DNA from: a virus
Strand: one strand, 5' to 3'
DNA length: 40,221 nucleotides
IMG/VR virus record: IMGVR_UViG_3300028398_000009
Coordinates: 1 to 40,221 of that record
The notes beneath the pieces were generated by a model. The model worked only from the letters and a program-made list of their open reading frames with translations, did not search any database and had not been told where the DNA came from. The position numbers and the translations under genes are program-made. Shown piece by piece: positions 7,699 through 17,403 of the stretch; the stretch's first letter is position 1, and each line of letters starts with the position of its first letter.

Positions 7699-8331
7699 AT
7701 GAGTATTAATGTTGAAGAACTTATTAGTGATATAAGATTAGTTGTTAGTGATAAGGATAAAACAAGGTGGACTGATGCTGAATTAGTTAGACTAATTTCT
7801 AATGGTGTAACTAATTTTGTTGCATTAACTAAGATATTAATTACCACTAAGTATTTAACCCTAGTAAATAATCAAGACTTATACACTATAAATGATGCTA
7901 TAGAATTTTTAGACTTTGGAGGAATCTTAGTTACAACTAGGGATGATAATTATGATAATACTACTGTTATTATAAATAATAGTATGGCTAATTCTTTTAA
8001 AGTAGCCCCTATTATAACTAATGGTGTAGATACCCAAGTAGCCTTAGTAGATACTAAACCTAGTACGCCTAGTATTAAAATAACTTATGCATATAAGCAC
8101 CCAGCTATAACTGAGACTTCTACCTTATTATTAGATGATATTTATGCACAAGCTATAGTAGCATTTGTTACAGGAACTCTTTTATCTTATGACCAAGACT
8201 CTATAAGTAGAGAACTAGCGACTACTCAATTAGGCCTATTTAACTCATTTGTAAAGATAGCAAATGAAAAAAGTTTTATATACAATAGTATACCAACTGT
8301 GTATACTTCTACTTATAATAAGGCTATATAG
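7699..8331 (+). CDS. Head-to-tail adaptor, DUF6682-like
   Basis: This 210-residue protein has an opening typical of phage adaptor proteins: an N-terminal helix, then SDKDKTRWTDAELVRLISNG at about residues 17-36. A beta-rich middle and a long C-terminal helical region follow, with LDDIYAQAIVAFVTGTLLSY near residue 142. Adaptors form a ring below the portal and connect it to the tail. A GAGTAG ribosome site lies 11 bases after the endolysin. The downstream neighbour is the nozzle-like tail protein, which fits a tail-building block. Confidence 0.7.
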   Translation: MSINVEELISDIRLVVSDKDKTRWTDAELVRLISNGVTNFVALTKILITTKYLTLVNNQDLYTINDAIEFLDFGGILVTTRDDNYDNTTVIINNSMANSFKVAPIITNGVDTQVALVDTKPSTPSIKITYAYKHPAITETSTLLLDDIYAQAIVAFVTGTLLSYDQDSISRELATTQLGLFNSFVKIANEKSFIYNSIPTVYTSTYNKAI

Positions 8332-8332
8332 T

Positions 8333-9850
8333 ATGTTATTAAATGATTTTAGTGGTGGTTATAACTCACGTATAGCTGCTCATTTATTACCAAATAACCA
8401 AGCACAAGAATATAACAATATAGATGCTACATCTGGTAGTTTACGCTCTGTGAAAGGTAATATTGATACTGGTGTAGTTATTAATGAATTTTTTACTTGG
8501 TATTATGCTAAAAATAAATGGTATAGTAGAAGTATAGACTCAGACTTTATTGAGTTTAGAGAAAAATTATATGTATCAGATGGAACTAAGTTAAAAGTTT
8601 ATGATGGTAGTTCACTTAAAGATGTTGGTATATTAGAACCTTCTAATATATTAACTATTTCAGTTACAACTCCAACAACTGAGCCAACTGAAAATACTTA
8701 CTCTTATGTTTATACTTATTACAATAGTATAACAGGTATAGAAAGTAAACCTAGTTTACCTAGTAATGAAGTTACCGGCGCTTTAGATATTACTATAGAT
8801 GGTTTTCAAGCAAGTACACAAAATAATAATGATACTTATAGATTATATCGAATAGGTGGTGGCTTAACTCAATATACATTAGTTAAAGAATTATCTTATA
8901 CCACTAGCTCTACTACAGATACAACTACAACAGATTTAGAATTAGCTGGTAATCATATATTAGATACTATTAATGATGATATACCACCAATAGGACTAAA
9001 ATATATTACAGAAGCTTATGCTATGTTATTTGGAGCTGTTAATGATAAATTGTATTTTAGTAGTATAGCTAGGCCTCATGCATGGCCTGTATTTAACTAT
9101 ATAGATTTTGATGGCCCTATAACAGGTATAGGTGCTATAGCTTCAGGTATATTAGTATTTACTAAATTTAAAACTTACATAATTACTGGAAATACACCAG
9201 GTACATTATCTAAGTTTTTACTTGATGGCTCTTTAGGATGTTTATCACATAAATCAATACAAGCACTATCAGGTTCTATTATTTGGTTATCAAATAATGG
9301 TTTAAGTTTATCTAATGGTAATGGCATACAAACGCCTACATTATCAGTAATAGAGAATCTTAATATAGATACTATATATAGTTCCGCTTTAGTAGATGGT
9401 GTTTATTATCTAAGTTATTATACTGCACTGGGCACTAAAATAGTAGCTTATGATAATAGGTATAATAGTGTACTTAAATTTATAGATGGTTTTGGTAAGT
9501 ATTTACAAGGTTCTAAGAGTAATTTATACCAGTATAATAATGGTACTCTAAGTCAACTATTAGTTGGGTCTCCTATACCTATTAAATATAGGTCTCCAAT
9601 ATTAACAGAAGGTTCTTATACAAATTATAAAACTTATAAGGATTTTTATATAAAGTATAATGGTAATTTTACTTTGCAGATATTTATTGACTCAGTAAAA
9701 GTTTTAAACAAATCTATAGAAGGTAACTCTTGCTATAATGCTAAATCTTTAGGTTTATCTAAAGGTTATGGGTTAGAATTTGTTATTACTGGGATAGGTG
9801 AAGTTAGTGAAATACAATATACAGCTATAGGAAGACAAAATGATAAATAA
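8333..9850 (+). CDS. Tail nozzle / DNA-stabilisation-like protein
   Basis: I place the start at 8333 (MLLNDFSGGYNS), just past the adaptor stop, because the longer frame adds an implausible hydrophobic leader that overlaps the adaptor. The 505-residue product has the pattern of podovirus tail-needle-hub and nozzle proteins such as P22 gp10. After the N-terminal FSGGYNSR come blades with KLYFSSIARPHAWP, PITGIGAIASGILVFT, KTYIITGNTPG and a GCLSHKSIQALSGSIIWLSN segment. Such proteins form a beta-propeller ring under the adaptor and help keep packaged DNA in. P22 family membership is probable, not certain. Confidence 0.7.
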   Translation: MLLNDFSGGYNSRIAAHLLPNNQAQEYNNIDATSGSLRSVKGNIDTGVVINEFFTWYYAKNKWYSRSIDSDFIEFREKLYVSDGTKLKVYDGSSLKDVGILEPSNILTISVTTPTTEPTENTYSYVYTYYNSITGIESKPSLPSNEVTGALDITIDGFQASTQNNNDTYRLYRIGGGLTQYTLVKELSYTTSSTTDTTTTDLELAGNHILDTINDDIPPIGLKYITEAYAMLFGAVNDKLYFSSIARPHAWPVFNYIDFDGPITGIGAIASGILVFTKFKTYIITGNTPGTLSKFLLDGSLGCLSHKSIQALSGSIIWLSNNGLSLSNGNGIQTPTLSVIENLNIDTIYSSALVDGVYYLSYYTALGTKIVAYDNRYNSVLKFIDGFGKYLQGSKSNLYQYNNGTLSQLLVGSPIPIKYRSPILTEGSYTNYKTYKDFYIKYNGNFTLQIFIDSVKVLNKSIEGNSCYNAKSLGLSKGYGLEFVITGIGEVSEIQYTAIGRQNDK

Positions 9851-12800
9851 GCAAATACCTGTAAATATAGACTTAAGTTTAAAACGCTATTTAGCTGAAG
9901 ACCAAAATATAGTTACAAGAAGTAGTGATGAACAACATAGGGCAACTATTTATCCAAATCAAACTATTTTAACAAGAGAACCTACTGTTAGGGAAAGAGT
10001 TAATAATTTTAATAGTGCAGTTTATAAAACTATTGGTAAAGTAGAGGCAGATTTAAAAGAACTTAATATACTAGAGAGAATACCCACTAGTGCAGATATA
10101 ATTGCTATATCTAATAAAGTACTAAAAGAATCTGATTTTCAACAACAACTTACTTCATTACAATCAAATGTAGAAGATAACTATGCGACTAAGGTTGAGC
10201 TTGATACTGTAGTTGTTGATGCTGATAATAAGTATGCTACAGCGTCATCTTTAACTTCATTACAATCAAATATAGAAAATAACTACTCTACTACAAATGT
10301 TATAAATGCTACATATGCTACTAAGACTACAGTAGGTGCTATTTATGGTTTAGATGTTAATGCTAATGGACATATCTCAGGTTATAAGTCGATAGCTACA
10401 GGTGACATTAGTATTTTTCAAATTTATGCAGAGAAATTTTTAATTTCCTCTAGTTCTACTGATGAGGGATATAGCCCATTTCAAATTGATACAGTTAACC
10501 ATGCTATTAATTTAAGTAGTAATGTTTTTATTGATGGTAAAGTTACAGTTATGAGTAATATAGATGCTAATAGTATAGACCCAACAACTATACCAGGAAG
10601 TGCTATACCTACATTAGAGTCTGTAGATACAGCTAGTAAAACAGCAGAGTGGGCTAGTATTTCAGGCCTTTTACCAGAAGATAAAGCAAGTACAGGCTTA
10701 CAAAATGTTAATATTACTATTAATAGTGATGGTACTCTATCTGGTGCTGGTACTGGTCAGGTAACAACCACTGGTATAGGTGCTGAAACACCTGTAGGAG
10801 CTCAAACGAAGGCTGATACAGCAGAAGCTAATGCTAGAGCATATGTAGATACTAATTTTGTATTAACCACAACACATACAAATGATTTAAGCCAGTTACA
10901 AAACCAAATTGATAAAAATATTACCTCATGGTTTAGCGATGGAGAGCCAACATTAACAAATGTACCTGCTAGTGATTGGACTGATAATGCTACTAAGAAT
11001 ATTCACCTTGGTGACTTATATTATGATAATACTACAGGATATTCCTATAGATTTAGGCTTGATAATACAACTTACAGTTGGGTAAAATTATCTGACTCAG
11101 ATATTACACAAGCATTAGTTAAAGCCCAAACAGCTCAAGATACAGCAGATGGAAAAAGAAGAGTATTTGTAGACACTCCAGTAGTCCCATATGATGTAGG
11201 TGACTTATGGGATGTTGGTAATGGTATTGTAAGGAGAGCTACTATAAGTAAAATAGATACTTTTAACTCTAGTGACTGGGTAGATATAGCTAACTATACT
11301 ACAAAAACTAGTGAGTTATCTGATGATGCCCAATTAGGTATAACAGCTGCTTGGTCCTCAGTTAGTGGTAGTGGTAAACCAATGGATAATGCTACAGCAG
11401 GAGCTTTTTATAACATTAATATAAATGACGATTGGGAGTATGGTTTACGTACAGCAGGTAAATATAGTACTAATACTGACCTATATAACAGTAATGTATT
11501 AAGTATACGCCAAGCTAGCTCATCTGATGTTTTGGCACCATCCGATAGGGGTATACTTCAGATACGTCAAGGAAGCCCTATCGGTACTACAGACAAGATT
11601 AGTATATACTTACATCAATTGGATAGTGGAAGTACTCTGGGGTTTCCTGCAGTAGCTGGTAGAAAGTATGCAGCTTCTGCGTATGTAGGAGCACATAGAT
11701 GTACAGCATATATACGTATTGCATTTCGTGATAGTTCAAATAAATGGATTGGTGTTGTTGCCTCAAACTACAATGTAGGAATCGCTGGTGCAGCTAATGA
11801 GAGCAGTAGCACACTATTGTCTGTAGCGGGAATAGCTCCTACTAATACTGCATATGTTCAAATTATAGTATATAAGTCTGATACTGATGCAGGACAAACA
11901 GATTCATATGTATTTGTACATAAACCTATGCTAGCAGAAGTTCCGCTAGATAGCACATACAGTAACACAAAAGCTATACCGTATTTTCCTACTACAGTTT
12001 CAGGTGCAGTTGTAGAAGCTAAAGCAAATTTAGCAGAAGTTACAGCTAAAGCTTATGCTGATGGTATAGTTACTGATGAAGAAGCCAGAGCTATAGCTGA
12101 TGCTCAGGCTAAAGCAGATTTGGCAGAAGCTAATGCTTTAAGTCATTCTGAGCAGTTGGCAGCTATGACAACTGGCGTTATACCTTCTTATACTAATAGT
12201 AACTATTCTACTATTAGTATAGACAAAGCAAGTAATACACTTAGGTTATATTCTACTTTAGATACTACTATTGGTATGACATTAAAACCTTTTAGAGTCA
12301 ATATAGAAAAAGCAGATAAGTATATAATTAAGTTTATGTATAAAACAGATACTGCAGCAACAAGCGGTTTTTATGCAAGAATTTATGAGTATGATAATGA
12401 TTTAGTAGCAGGTAAAACACATATTGTGCAAAGCACTACTGGTGATATAGCAGAGATACAGGCAGCTACAAGACGAAAAAGTATTACTGGACTACCAGAA
12501 AATAGTAGTACTTCTACTAGTTGGACTAAGGTAGAGGTTACATATATACCTACAAATACAGCTAAATGGGCTGGCTTAACATTTCTAAACTGGTCTGGTT
12601 TAAACCATGATAAATTATATATAACTGGTATAGATGTTATAAAGTCATCAACAGTACAAGATGTGTTAAATGACCCATCTATTACTATGGATGCTAATAG
12701 AATAGACCCTAGTACTATACCAAATAGTAATATACCTACTAAACAAAGTGTACTAGATGCAGAGAGTAATGCAGTAACTACATCACTAGCTAGATTAAAT

Positions 12801-13781
12801 GCAGTAGCAGATGATGATATTATAAGTATTGAGGAGAAACCATTATGCTACCAAGCAGAAAATGCGGTTAATAATGAACAAAATAGTTTAGTTGCAGTAG
12901 CTAACACTTATTTAATTGTTGAGGATAGAGATGCATATACCAATAGTATAACTGCTCTTAATAGTTATCTATCTAGTTTGAGTGGTTGGGCAGATAATAC
13001 AGTAAGTACACCAGTAGTCAAAGCAGATTTCTTATCAACCTTTTCTGCAGTATACTATAAAAGGGATGAGTTATCTAAAGCTATAGTTAGTGCACACTTA
13101 TACGAGCAAAACCAAATAACTAAGTATGTTAATAGTGTGTATTCCGCAATTGGTCAGCTTAACAGCTCAATAGATTCTGCAATATACTATGCAGGTTCTG
13201 GTATTTATAAGGTGTATAGGTCTAAAGTATCAAATATATTATATACAGATAACTTTTATCTACATGCTATACTATATGCATATAACGAATTACAGTCAGC
13301 TGTAGATAACCTGAGCTATGACTTAGAAACGTTTCTAGGGTCTGGTACTGAGTATGATAACTATAAGCAAGCTATAAGTGATTTTCAAACATTCACACAG
13401 CCATATACCATAGATACAGGTTCAGACCAAGAAATAGTACCAAATGACTTACATACATCTAAAAGTACAGCGTTAGACGCTACTAGTAATGTTAAACAGC
13501 CTATACTGGATGGTGAGCAAAGTTATTATGATAATACTGCTATACCGACTATTAATAATTTAAGCAAAGTAGTAAATACTGTCGTAGAAGCTACATTACA
13601 AGTAAACTATGCTACAACTACTATTGATGGTGGTAAAATTACTACAGGTACTCTCAGAGCTGATCAAATGTTTTCTAGTAGATTAGTTAATGTATCCGCA
13701 TACAATACTGACGGTACTATTAATGAAGGAGCTGTAACTATGGATATAAATTTAGCTGAAGGGAGTATATATATAAAATGA
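9840..13781 (+). CDS. Large central tail fibre, J-like C-terminal modules
   Basis: At 1313 residues this is the largest protein of the window and probably the host-contact fibre. The N-terminal 70 residues look like an attachment domain. Residues about 100-170 hold short repeats with SLQSN and NYAT or NYST. Next is a DUF1983-like stretch (GLDVNANGHISGYKS, then FQIYAEKF), as in the C-terminus of lambda J-type proteins. A SWFSDGEPTLTNVP module, a carbohydrate-binding-like beta-sandwich at about 550-710, and long helical and coiled-coil segments follow. The segment DANxIDPxTIPxSxIPT occurs twice, near residues 241 and 950. It starts inside the nozzle gene and ends in an ATGA overlap with the next gene. 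Confidence 0.75.
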   Translation: MINKQIPVNIDLSLKRYLAEDQNIVTRSSDEQHRATIYPNQTILTREPTVRERVNNFNSAVYKTIGKVEADLKELNILERIPTSADIIAISNKVLKESDFQQQLTSLQSNVEDNYATKVELDTVVVDADNKYATASSLTSLQSNIENNYSTTNVINATYATKTTVGAIYGLDVNANGHISGYKSIATGDISIFQIYAEKFLISSSSTDEGYSPFQIDTVNHAINLSSNVFIDGKVTVMSNIDANSIDPTTIPGSAIPTLESVDTASKTAEWASISGLLPEDKASTGLQNVNITINSDGTLSGAGTGQVTTTGIGAETPVGAQTKADTAEANARAYVDTNFVLTTTHTNDLSQLQNQIDKNITSWFSDGEPTLTNVPASDWTDNATKNIHLGDLYYDNTTGYSYRFRLDNTTYSWVKLSDSDITQALVKAQTAQDTADGKRRVFVDTPVVPYDVGDLWDVGNGIVRRATISKIDTFNSSDWVDIANYTTKTSELSDDAQLGITAAWSSVSGSGKPMDNATAGAFYNININDDWEYGLRTAGKYSTNTDLYNSNVLSIRQASSSDVLAPSDRGILQIRQGSPIGTTDKISIYLHQLDSGSTLGFPAVAGRKYAASAYVGAHRCTAYIRIAFRDSSNKWIGVVASNYNVGIAGAANESSSTLLSVAGIAPTNTAYVQIIVYKSDTDAGQTDSYVFVHKPMLAEVPLDSTYSNTKAIPYFPTTVSGAVVEAKANLAEVTAKAYADGIVTDEEARAIADAQAKADLAEANALSHSEQLAAMTTGVIPSYTNSNYSTISIDKASNTLRLYSTLDTTIGMTLKPFRVNIEKADKYIIKFMYKTDTAATSGFYARIYEYDNDLVAGKTHIVQSTTGDIAEIQAATRRKSITGLPENSSTSTSWTKVEVTYIPTNTAKWAGLTFLNWSGLNHDKLYITGIDVIKSSTVQDVLNDPSITMDANRIDPSTIPNSNIPTKQSVLDAESNAVTTSLARLNAVADDDIISIEEKPLCYQAENAVNNEQNSLVAVANTYLIVEDRDAYTNSITALNSYLSSLSGWADNTVSTPVVKADFLSTFSAVYYKRDELSKAIVSAHLYEQNQITKYVNSVYSAIGQLNSSIDSAIYYAGSGIYKVYRSKVSNILYTDNFYLHAILYAYNELQSAVDNLSYDLETFLGSGTEYDNYKQAISDFQTFTQPYTIDTGSDQEIVPNDLHTSKSTALDATSNVKQPILDGEQSYYDNTAIPTINNLSKVVNTVVEATLQVNYATTTIDGGKITTGTLRADQMFSSRLVNVSAYNTDGTINEGAVTMDINLAEGSIYIK

Positions 13782-14875
13782 GTTTATTTTTAGGTAAAGA
13801 TACTAATGGCAATAATATACTACATATAACTTCTGAAGTTACAGAACAAGCGCTTATGAAGTCACCTGATAGCATTCCTGCATCATGCTTTCATTCTTCA
13901 ATGAAGTACCTAACTTATAATAAAATTGATATACCGACTATTAGTGGTACTCTAACCTATAATGGTTTTAATGGTGCATTACTTTATAGTAAAGATGAAA
14001 CAGGCTACTTTATTCATTTTAATAGCTCACTTATTTCTAATATAGTTACTAATAAGTTAGTATTTTTAGTATTACTAGGAGACTACATTGTAGCTAATGG
14101 TAGCTCTATAATTACAGATAATGCTAAAATAGTATTTACAGACTCTACTAGTAAGGGAGCTAATAAAGCAAGTAATGTATCAGAGAGCAACCCATATATG
14201 TTTATAGCTACAGCTTTATCAGTCAGTAGTTGTAGTATACTTCTACTTAATGTAAAGTCAGATACTGGATATGTACCACCATCAATAGATATTTCTAAGG
14301 GTATAGTACTTAATTCCAATCAATTTATAATTAATAATATCAATTTATTAGATTTTAAGTACATATCTAATGTGAAAATTAATAATGTAGATCGTGTTGC
14401 TACCACTCTTAATGGTGATATCCAACTTATAAATTCTTCATCCCCTTCTGGCAATTTAACACTAGAATCAAATAGCAACTATAGTAGAATAGCATCAAAC
14501 AGTAATACTATATTTACATCAGAGTATGGCTTAGCTAAACTTATTTATAATAGTGCTTTCACTTCAACACTTCCATCAATCACTATTAGTGGTGGTACAA
14601 CTAAGGATATACTACTAGAAAGCTCAATCGTTAATGGTTTCTATTGTCTTACAGCAGCTATAGTTAATAGTACACCACCTGCAATAACTGTTTTGTATGA
14701 AAATACTGACTTAACAATTACTGTTGATAGGGCTGTTTACCTAGGGGATAGTTTTAGCTTAAAGTTTATACTTACTTCTAGTGGTATAGTCTTTAGATAT
14801 GACCTTTCTAATGTAGATAGTGGTAGTTCAATTACTTTTGATACTATTAATATTACACTATCGTCATTTATATAG
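13778..14875 (+). CDS. Fibre-associated virion protein
   Basis: This 365-residue protein is coupled to the central fibre by an ATGA stop-start overlap. Its opening, MSLFLGKDTNGNNILHITS, is a form I associate with short proteins encoded just after J-like tip proteins. The rest is beta-rich with many Ser, Asn and Thr and no enzymatic motif, as in receptor-binding or fibre-tip proteins. The exact role is unknown. A large AT-only hairpin follows the gene. Confidence 0.55.
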   Translation: MSLFLGKDTNGNNILHITSEVTEQALMKSPDSIPASCFHSSMKYLTYNKIDIPTISGTLTYNGFNGALLYSKDETGYFIHFNSSLISNIVTNKLVFLVLLGDYIVANGSSIITDNAKIVFTDSTSKGANKASNVSESNPYMFIATALSVSSCSILLLNVKSDTGYVPPSIDISKGIVLNSNQFIINNINLLDFKYISNVKINNVDRVATTLNGDIQLINSSSPSGNLTLESNSNYSRIASNSNTIFTSEYGLAKLIYNSAFTSTLPSITISGGTTKDILLESSIVNGFYCLTAAIVNSTPPAITVLYENTDLTITVDRAVYLGDSFSLKFILTSSGIVFRYDLSNVDSGSSITFDTINITLSSFI

Positions 14876-14923
14876 GAAAATTAATAAATTTAGTTTAGTT
14901 TAGAGCTAATTGTTCTTATAATT

Positions 14924-14958
14924 AACATAATTAATATTATTTTAATATTAATTATGTT
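14924..14958. repeat. Perfect 15-bp inverted repeat
   Basis: AACATAATTAATATT and AATATTAATTATGTT flank a 5-base ATTTT spacer. The stem is symmetric, A+T except for one pair, and not followed by a T run. It could be a bidirectional terminator, an operator or an extrusion-prone site. It separates the fibre genes from the ejection-protein block. Confidence 0.75.
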
Positions 14959-14966
14959 ATAATAAA
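14944..14966 (+). promoter_or_regulatory. Promoter for ejection proteins and portal
   Basis: TATAAT at 14958-14963 is preceded by TGT, an extended -10 form, and overlaps the right arm of the inverted repeat. It lies 20 bases before the next gene. A regulator binding the inverted repeat could block it, but no such factor is identified. Confidence 0.5.
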
Positions 14967-14983
14967 ATAAATAGGATATTATT

Positions 14984-15733
14984 ATGGGTTTTAAAATTGG
15001 TGGTTTTGATGTATCTAAAGGTGTTGCTAATTCAATAGCTGGTGGCTTAGCTCTAGGAGGTATTGGTAGTATAGCTGGAGGCCTAACTGGTATGGATATA
15101 GGTATTGGTAGTATAAATGATGTTATTAATCATGCTACAGATGTTATTACTGGTAAGGGTGAGCATGATAGAGCACATAAGGAGGCTCAAGCACAGACAG
15201 ATAGAGCTAATGCATTAACTGATGAGCAAATAGCATTTCAAAGACAACAATATGATGATTGGAAATCTATTTATGGCCCCTTACAGGAAGATTTAGGCAC
15301 TTACTTTAAAAACTTAAATGGCTCTAAGCTTGCTGCACAAGCAATAACAAAAGTTCAAGCTGAAAGTCAAAAAGCACAGCAAAATATAGACAAGGACCTT
15401 GCACAAAGAGGACTTAGTGGTTCTGGTATGGAAGCAGCAGCCCTTATGAATAATGAGTTTACAACAGCTAATCAAAAGGCTAATATTAGAGCAAATGCAG
15501 ATAGTGTAGCTGCTAAGCAAAAGATGGGCTTTCTAGGCCTGGGTTTAGGCCAGGGTACTCAAATGCTTGGTATTAATGCTAATGTAGGTAATACAGGTAT
15601 AAATAGTTCTACTGGCTTAGCAGCTAATTATAGTACACAGGCAACAAATATTGGGCTATCTGGAAGAAACAATATGTTTGAGGTTGGTGGTTCAACTATA
15701 GGTGCAATAGGTTCTGCCCTAGGTAATCTATAG
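14984..15733 (+). CDS. Internal virion / DNA ejection protein (smaller)
   Basis: The 249-residue product has a Gly-rich hydrophobic N-terminal region (SIAGGLALGGIGSIAGGLTG near residues 17-36). A helical section follows with RQQYDDWKSIYGPLQEDL at about residues 87-104 and AQRGLSGSGMEAAAL near 142. Gly-rich segments recur at the end. This arrangement is typical of podovirus inner core or ejection proteins that leave the capsid with the DNA and help bridge the cell envelope. It is the first gene of a cluster of internal proteins and portal. AAGGAGG-like spacing is weak; TAGGATATT precedes the start. Confidence 0.7.
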   Translation: MGFKIGGFDVSKGVANSIAGGLALGGIGSIAGGLTGMDIGIGSINDVINHATDVITGKGEHDRAHKEAQAQTDRANALTDEQIAFQRQQYDDWKSIYGPLQEDLGTYFKNLNGSKLAAQAITKVQAESQKAQQNIDKDLAQRGLSGSGMEAAALMNNEFTTANQKANIRANADSVAAKQKMGFLGLGLGQGTQMLGINANVGNTGINSSTGLAANYSTQATNIGLSGRNNMFEVGGSTIGAIGSALGNL

Positions 15734-15756
15734 TAAGAAATTATAAGGAATAATAA

Positions 15757-17403
15757 ATGGGATTTGCAGCAGGATTAAATGCAGGTAGTAATATGGTTAA
15801 TAATATATATGCTACAAGAAACAGACGTGAAGAATTACAACAGCATGCTAAGCAGCAAGAGTTACAGGCTGCACAAGCTGGGTATACATATGAAGGTACT
15901 AGCTACCAGCCAACTGAGGCAACACTGCAAAAACAAAATGCAGAGGCTTCTCAGTATAAAATACTTAATGATAAACTTCAGGCACAGGAGCAAGCTATAC
16001 AAGCACAAGAAGGCTATATAAATGCTAATACAATAAAAGACTTAGTTTTAGACTGGACTTCTGGTAAACAGAATGATGCTTTAACTAAATTAAATTTAAA
16101 CAAGCCATTAGTAGAAAAGCTTAAAAATTCTCCTTCAATGCAATATTTGAAGTTAGATACGCCTAATTTTAATAACTCTGATGTTCAAAAACAATTAAGT
16201 GATTTAGGTGTAGATACTAGTAAATTAAATGATACAGAAATTAAGGATGCTTTATCTAGAAGCTTTATACAAGCTACTAAGGTTGATGGTTCTATAGAAT
16301 TACTACCTGTAGATAAACTTATAGCAGCAACCAATAGTCATAACTATATGACAAGTGAAGAGCAAAATACATTAGTAAAAAATTATCAAACTATTGAGGC
16401 TATGACTAAAGGTTTAAGACCACAAGATATAGAGCAATCTAATACTATTAAAGATAATGAGTTTGAAGCTTTTAAAAAATGGAGTAATGCTAATCCTAAT
16501 GGTACATATGCTAAATTTAAAGAGTCCCAGATTACACTTGGTAAAGATAAAGAATTAGTTAAAGATTATGAGGCTAATAAGTCTAAATATACTGACTTTG
16601 TAGACTATTTGTCAAAACTATCCACTAGTACATCAAGTAGTAGACGTGATGATTTAGAGCAATTAGTACAAACTTATGAGATGAAGATAGGTAAAACTCG
16701 TAAGAACTGGAATAGACAAGATATGGAAGCTTTTGCTAATACTGCTTGGGCTAAGAAAACAGAAGGTGTAGGTGGAGTAAAAGAAACTAATGATGTTAAT
16801 CAACTTACTAATTTAGTACAGACCAATAACCAGTTATTAAAAGATAATAAGATGGACACGAATACTGCTATAGCTAATGAGCAAGCATATCTTAAACAAG
16901 CCCCAGAGAAAACCGAATTAGTTAAAGTACAGACTGCTATAAATGGTAGTATTGGAACAGTTAAACAAATTGATAATATTTTAAATGGTGCTGCTATACC
17001 TATTGATAAAGACTTAGTTCGTAATGCACAAGATTACTTAACTAAAATATTTGGTAAGGAAGATGCACAAACATTTAAAAATACTAACTATGATACTCAA
17101 GTAGGTATGGTTTTAGCTAACTACTTAAAAGCTACATCAGGTTTAGCTGTAACTAATGAGGAAAGAGCATTTTTAACAAAACTACTAACTAGTGGTAGTT
17201 TTAGTGATGAGAAATATCAAAAAGCTGCTCTTGAAGATTTTAAAGACTTCTTAGCTACTCAAACAATTAAAAATGCTGATACTTATAAAGATAAGTTACC
17301 TTATACATACCTTAAAGCTAAGTCTTTAACTGAAGGTGAGACTAAGGAATATAATGGTATGACTTATGAGAAACAAGGTGATACTTGGGTAAGGATTAAA
17401 TAA
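15757..17403 (+). CDS. Internal virion protein (548 residues)
   Basis: This protein follows the smaller ejection protein and touches the portal gene by overlapping stop and start. It opens with MGFAAGLNAGSNMVNN, continues into a Gln- and Ala-rich coiled-coil-like region (about residues 20-95), and is helical throughout, with LKATSGLAVTNEERAFLTKL near residue 450. The C-terminal EYNGMTYEKQGDTWVRIK looks like a small beta-domain found at the ends of several phage virion proteins. There is no lytic transglycosylase motif. An ejection or inner-core role is inferred from context. Confidence 0.65.
   Translation: MGFAAGLNAGSNMVNNIYATRNRREELQQHAKQQELQAAQAGYTYEGTSYQPTEATLQKQNAEASQYKILNDKLQAQEQAIQAQEGYINANTIKDLVLDWTSGKQNDALTKLNLNKPLVEKLKNSPSMQYLKLDTPNFNNSDVQKQLSDLGVDTSKLNDTEIKDALSRSFIQATKVDGSIELLPVDKLIAATNSHNYMTSEEQNTLVKNYQTIEAMTKGLRPQDIEQSNTIKDNEFEAFKKWSNANPNGTYAKFKESQITLGKDKELVKDYEANKSKYTDFVDYLSKLSTSTSSSRRDDLEQLVQTYEMKIGKTRKNWNRQDMEAFANTAWAKKTEGVGGVKETNDVNQLTNLVQTNNQLLKDNKMDTNTAIANEQAYLKQAPEKTELVKVQTAINGSIGTVKQIDNILNGAAIPIDKDLVRNAQDYLTKIFGKEDAQTFKNTNYDTQVGMVLANYLKATSGLAVTNEERAFLTKLLTSGSFSDEKYQKAALEDFKDFLATQTIKNADTYKDKLPYTYLKAKSLTEGETKEYNGMTYEKQGDTWVRIK

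Noticed and set aside
8264-8332. Longer start for the nozzle-like protein
   Set aside because: It would overlap the adaptor by 68 bases and add an unlikely hydrophobic leader; MLLNDFSGG is the usual type of start.
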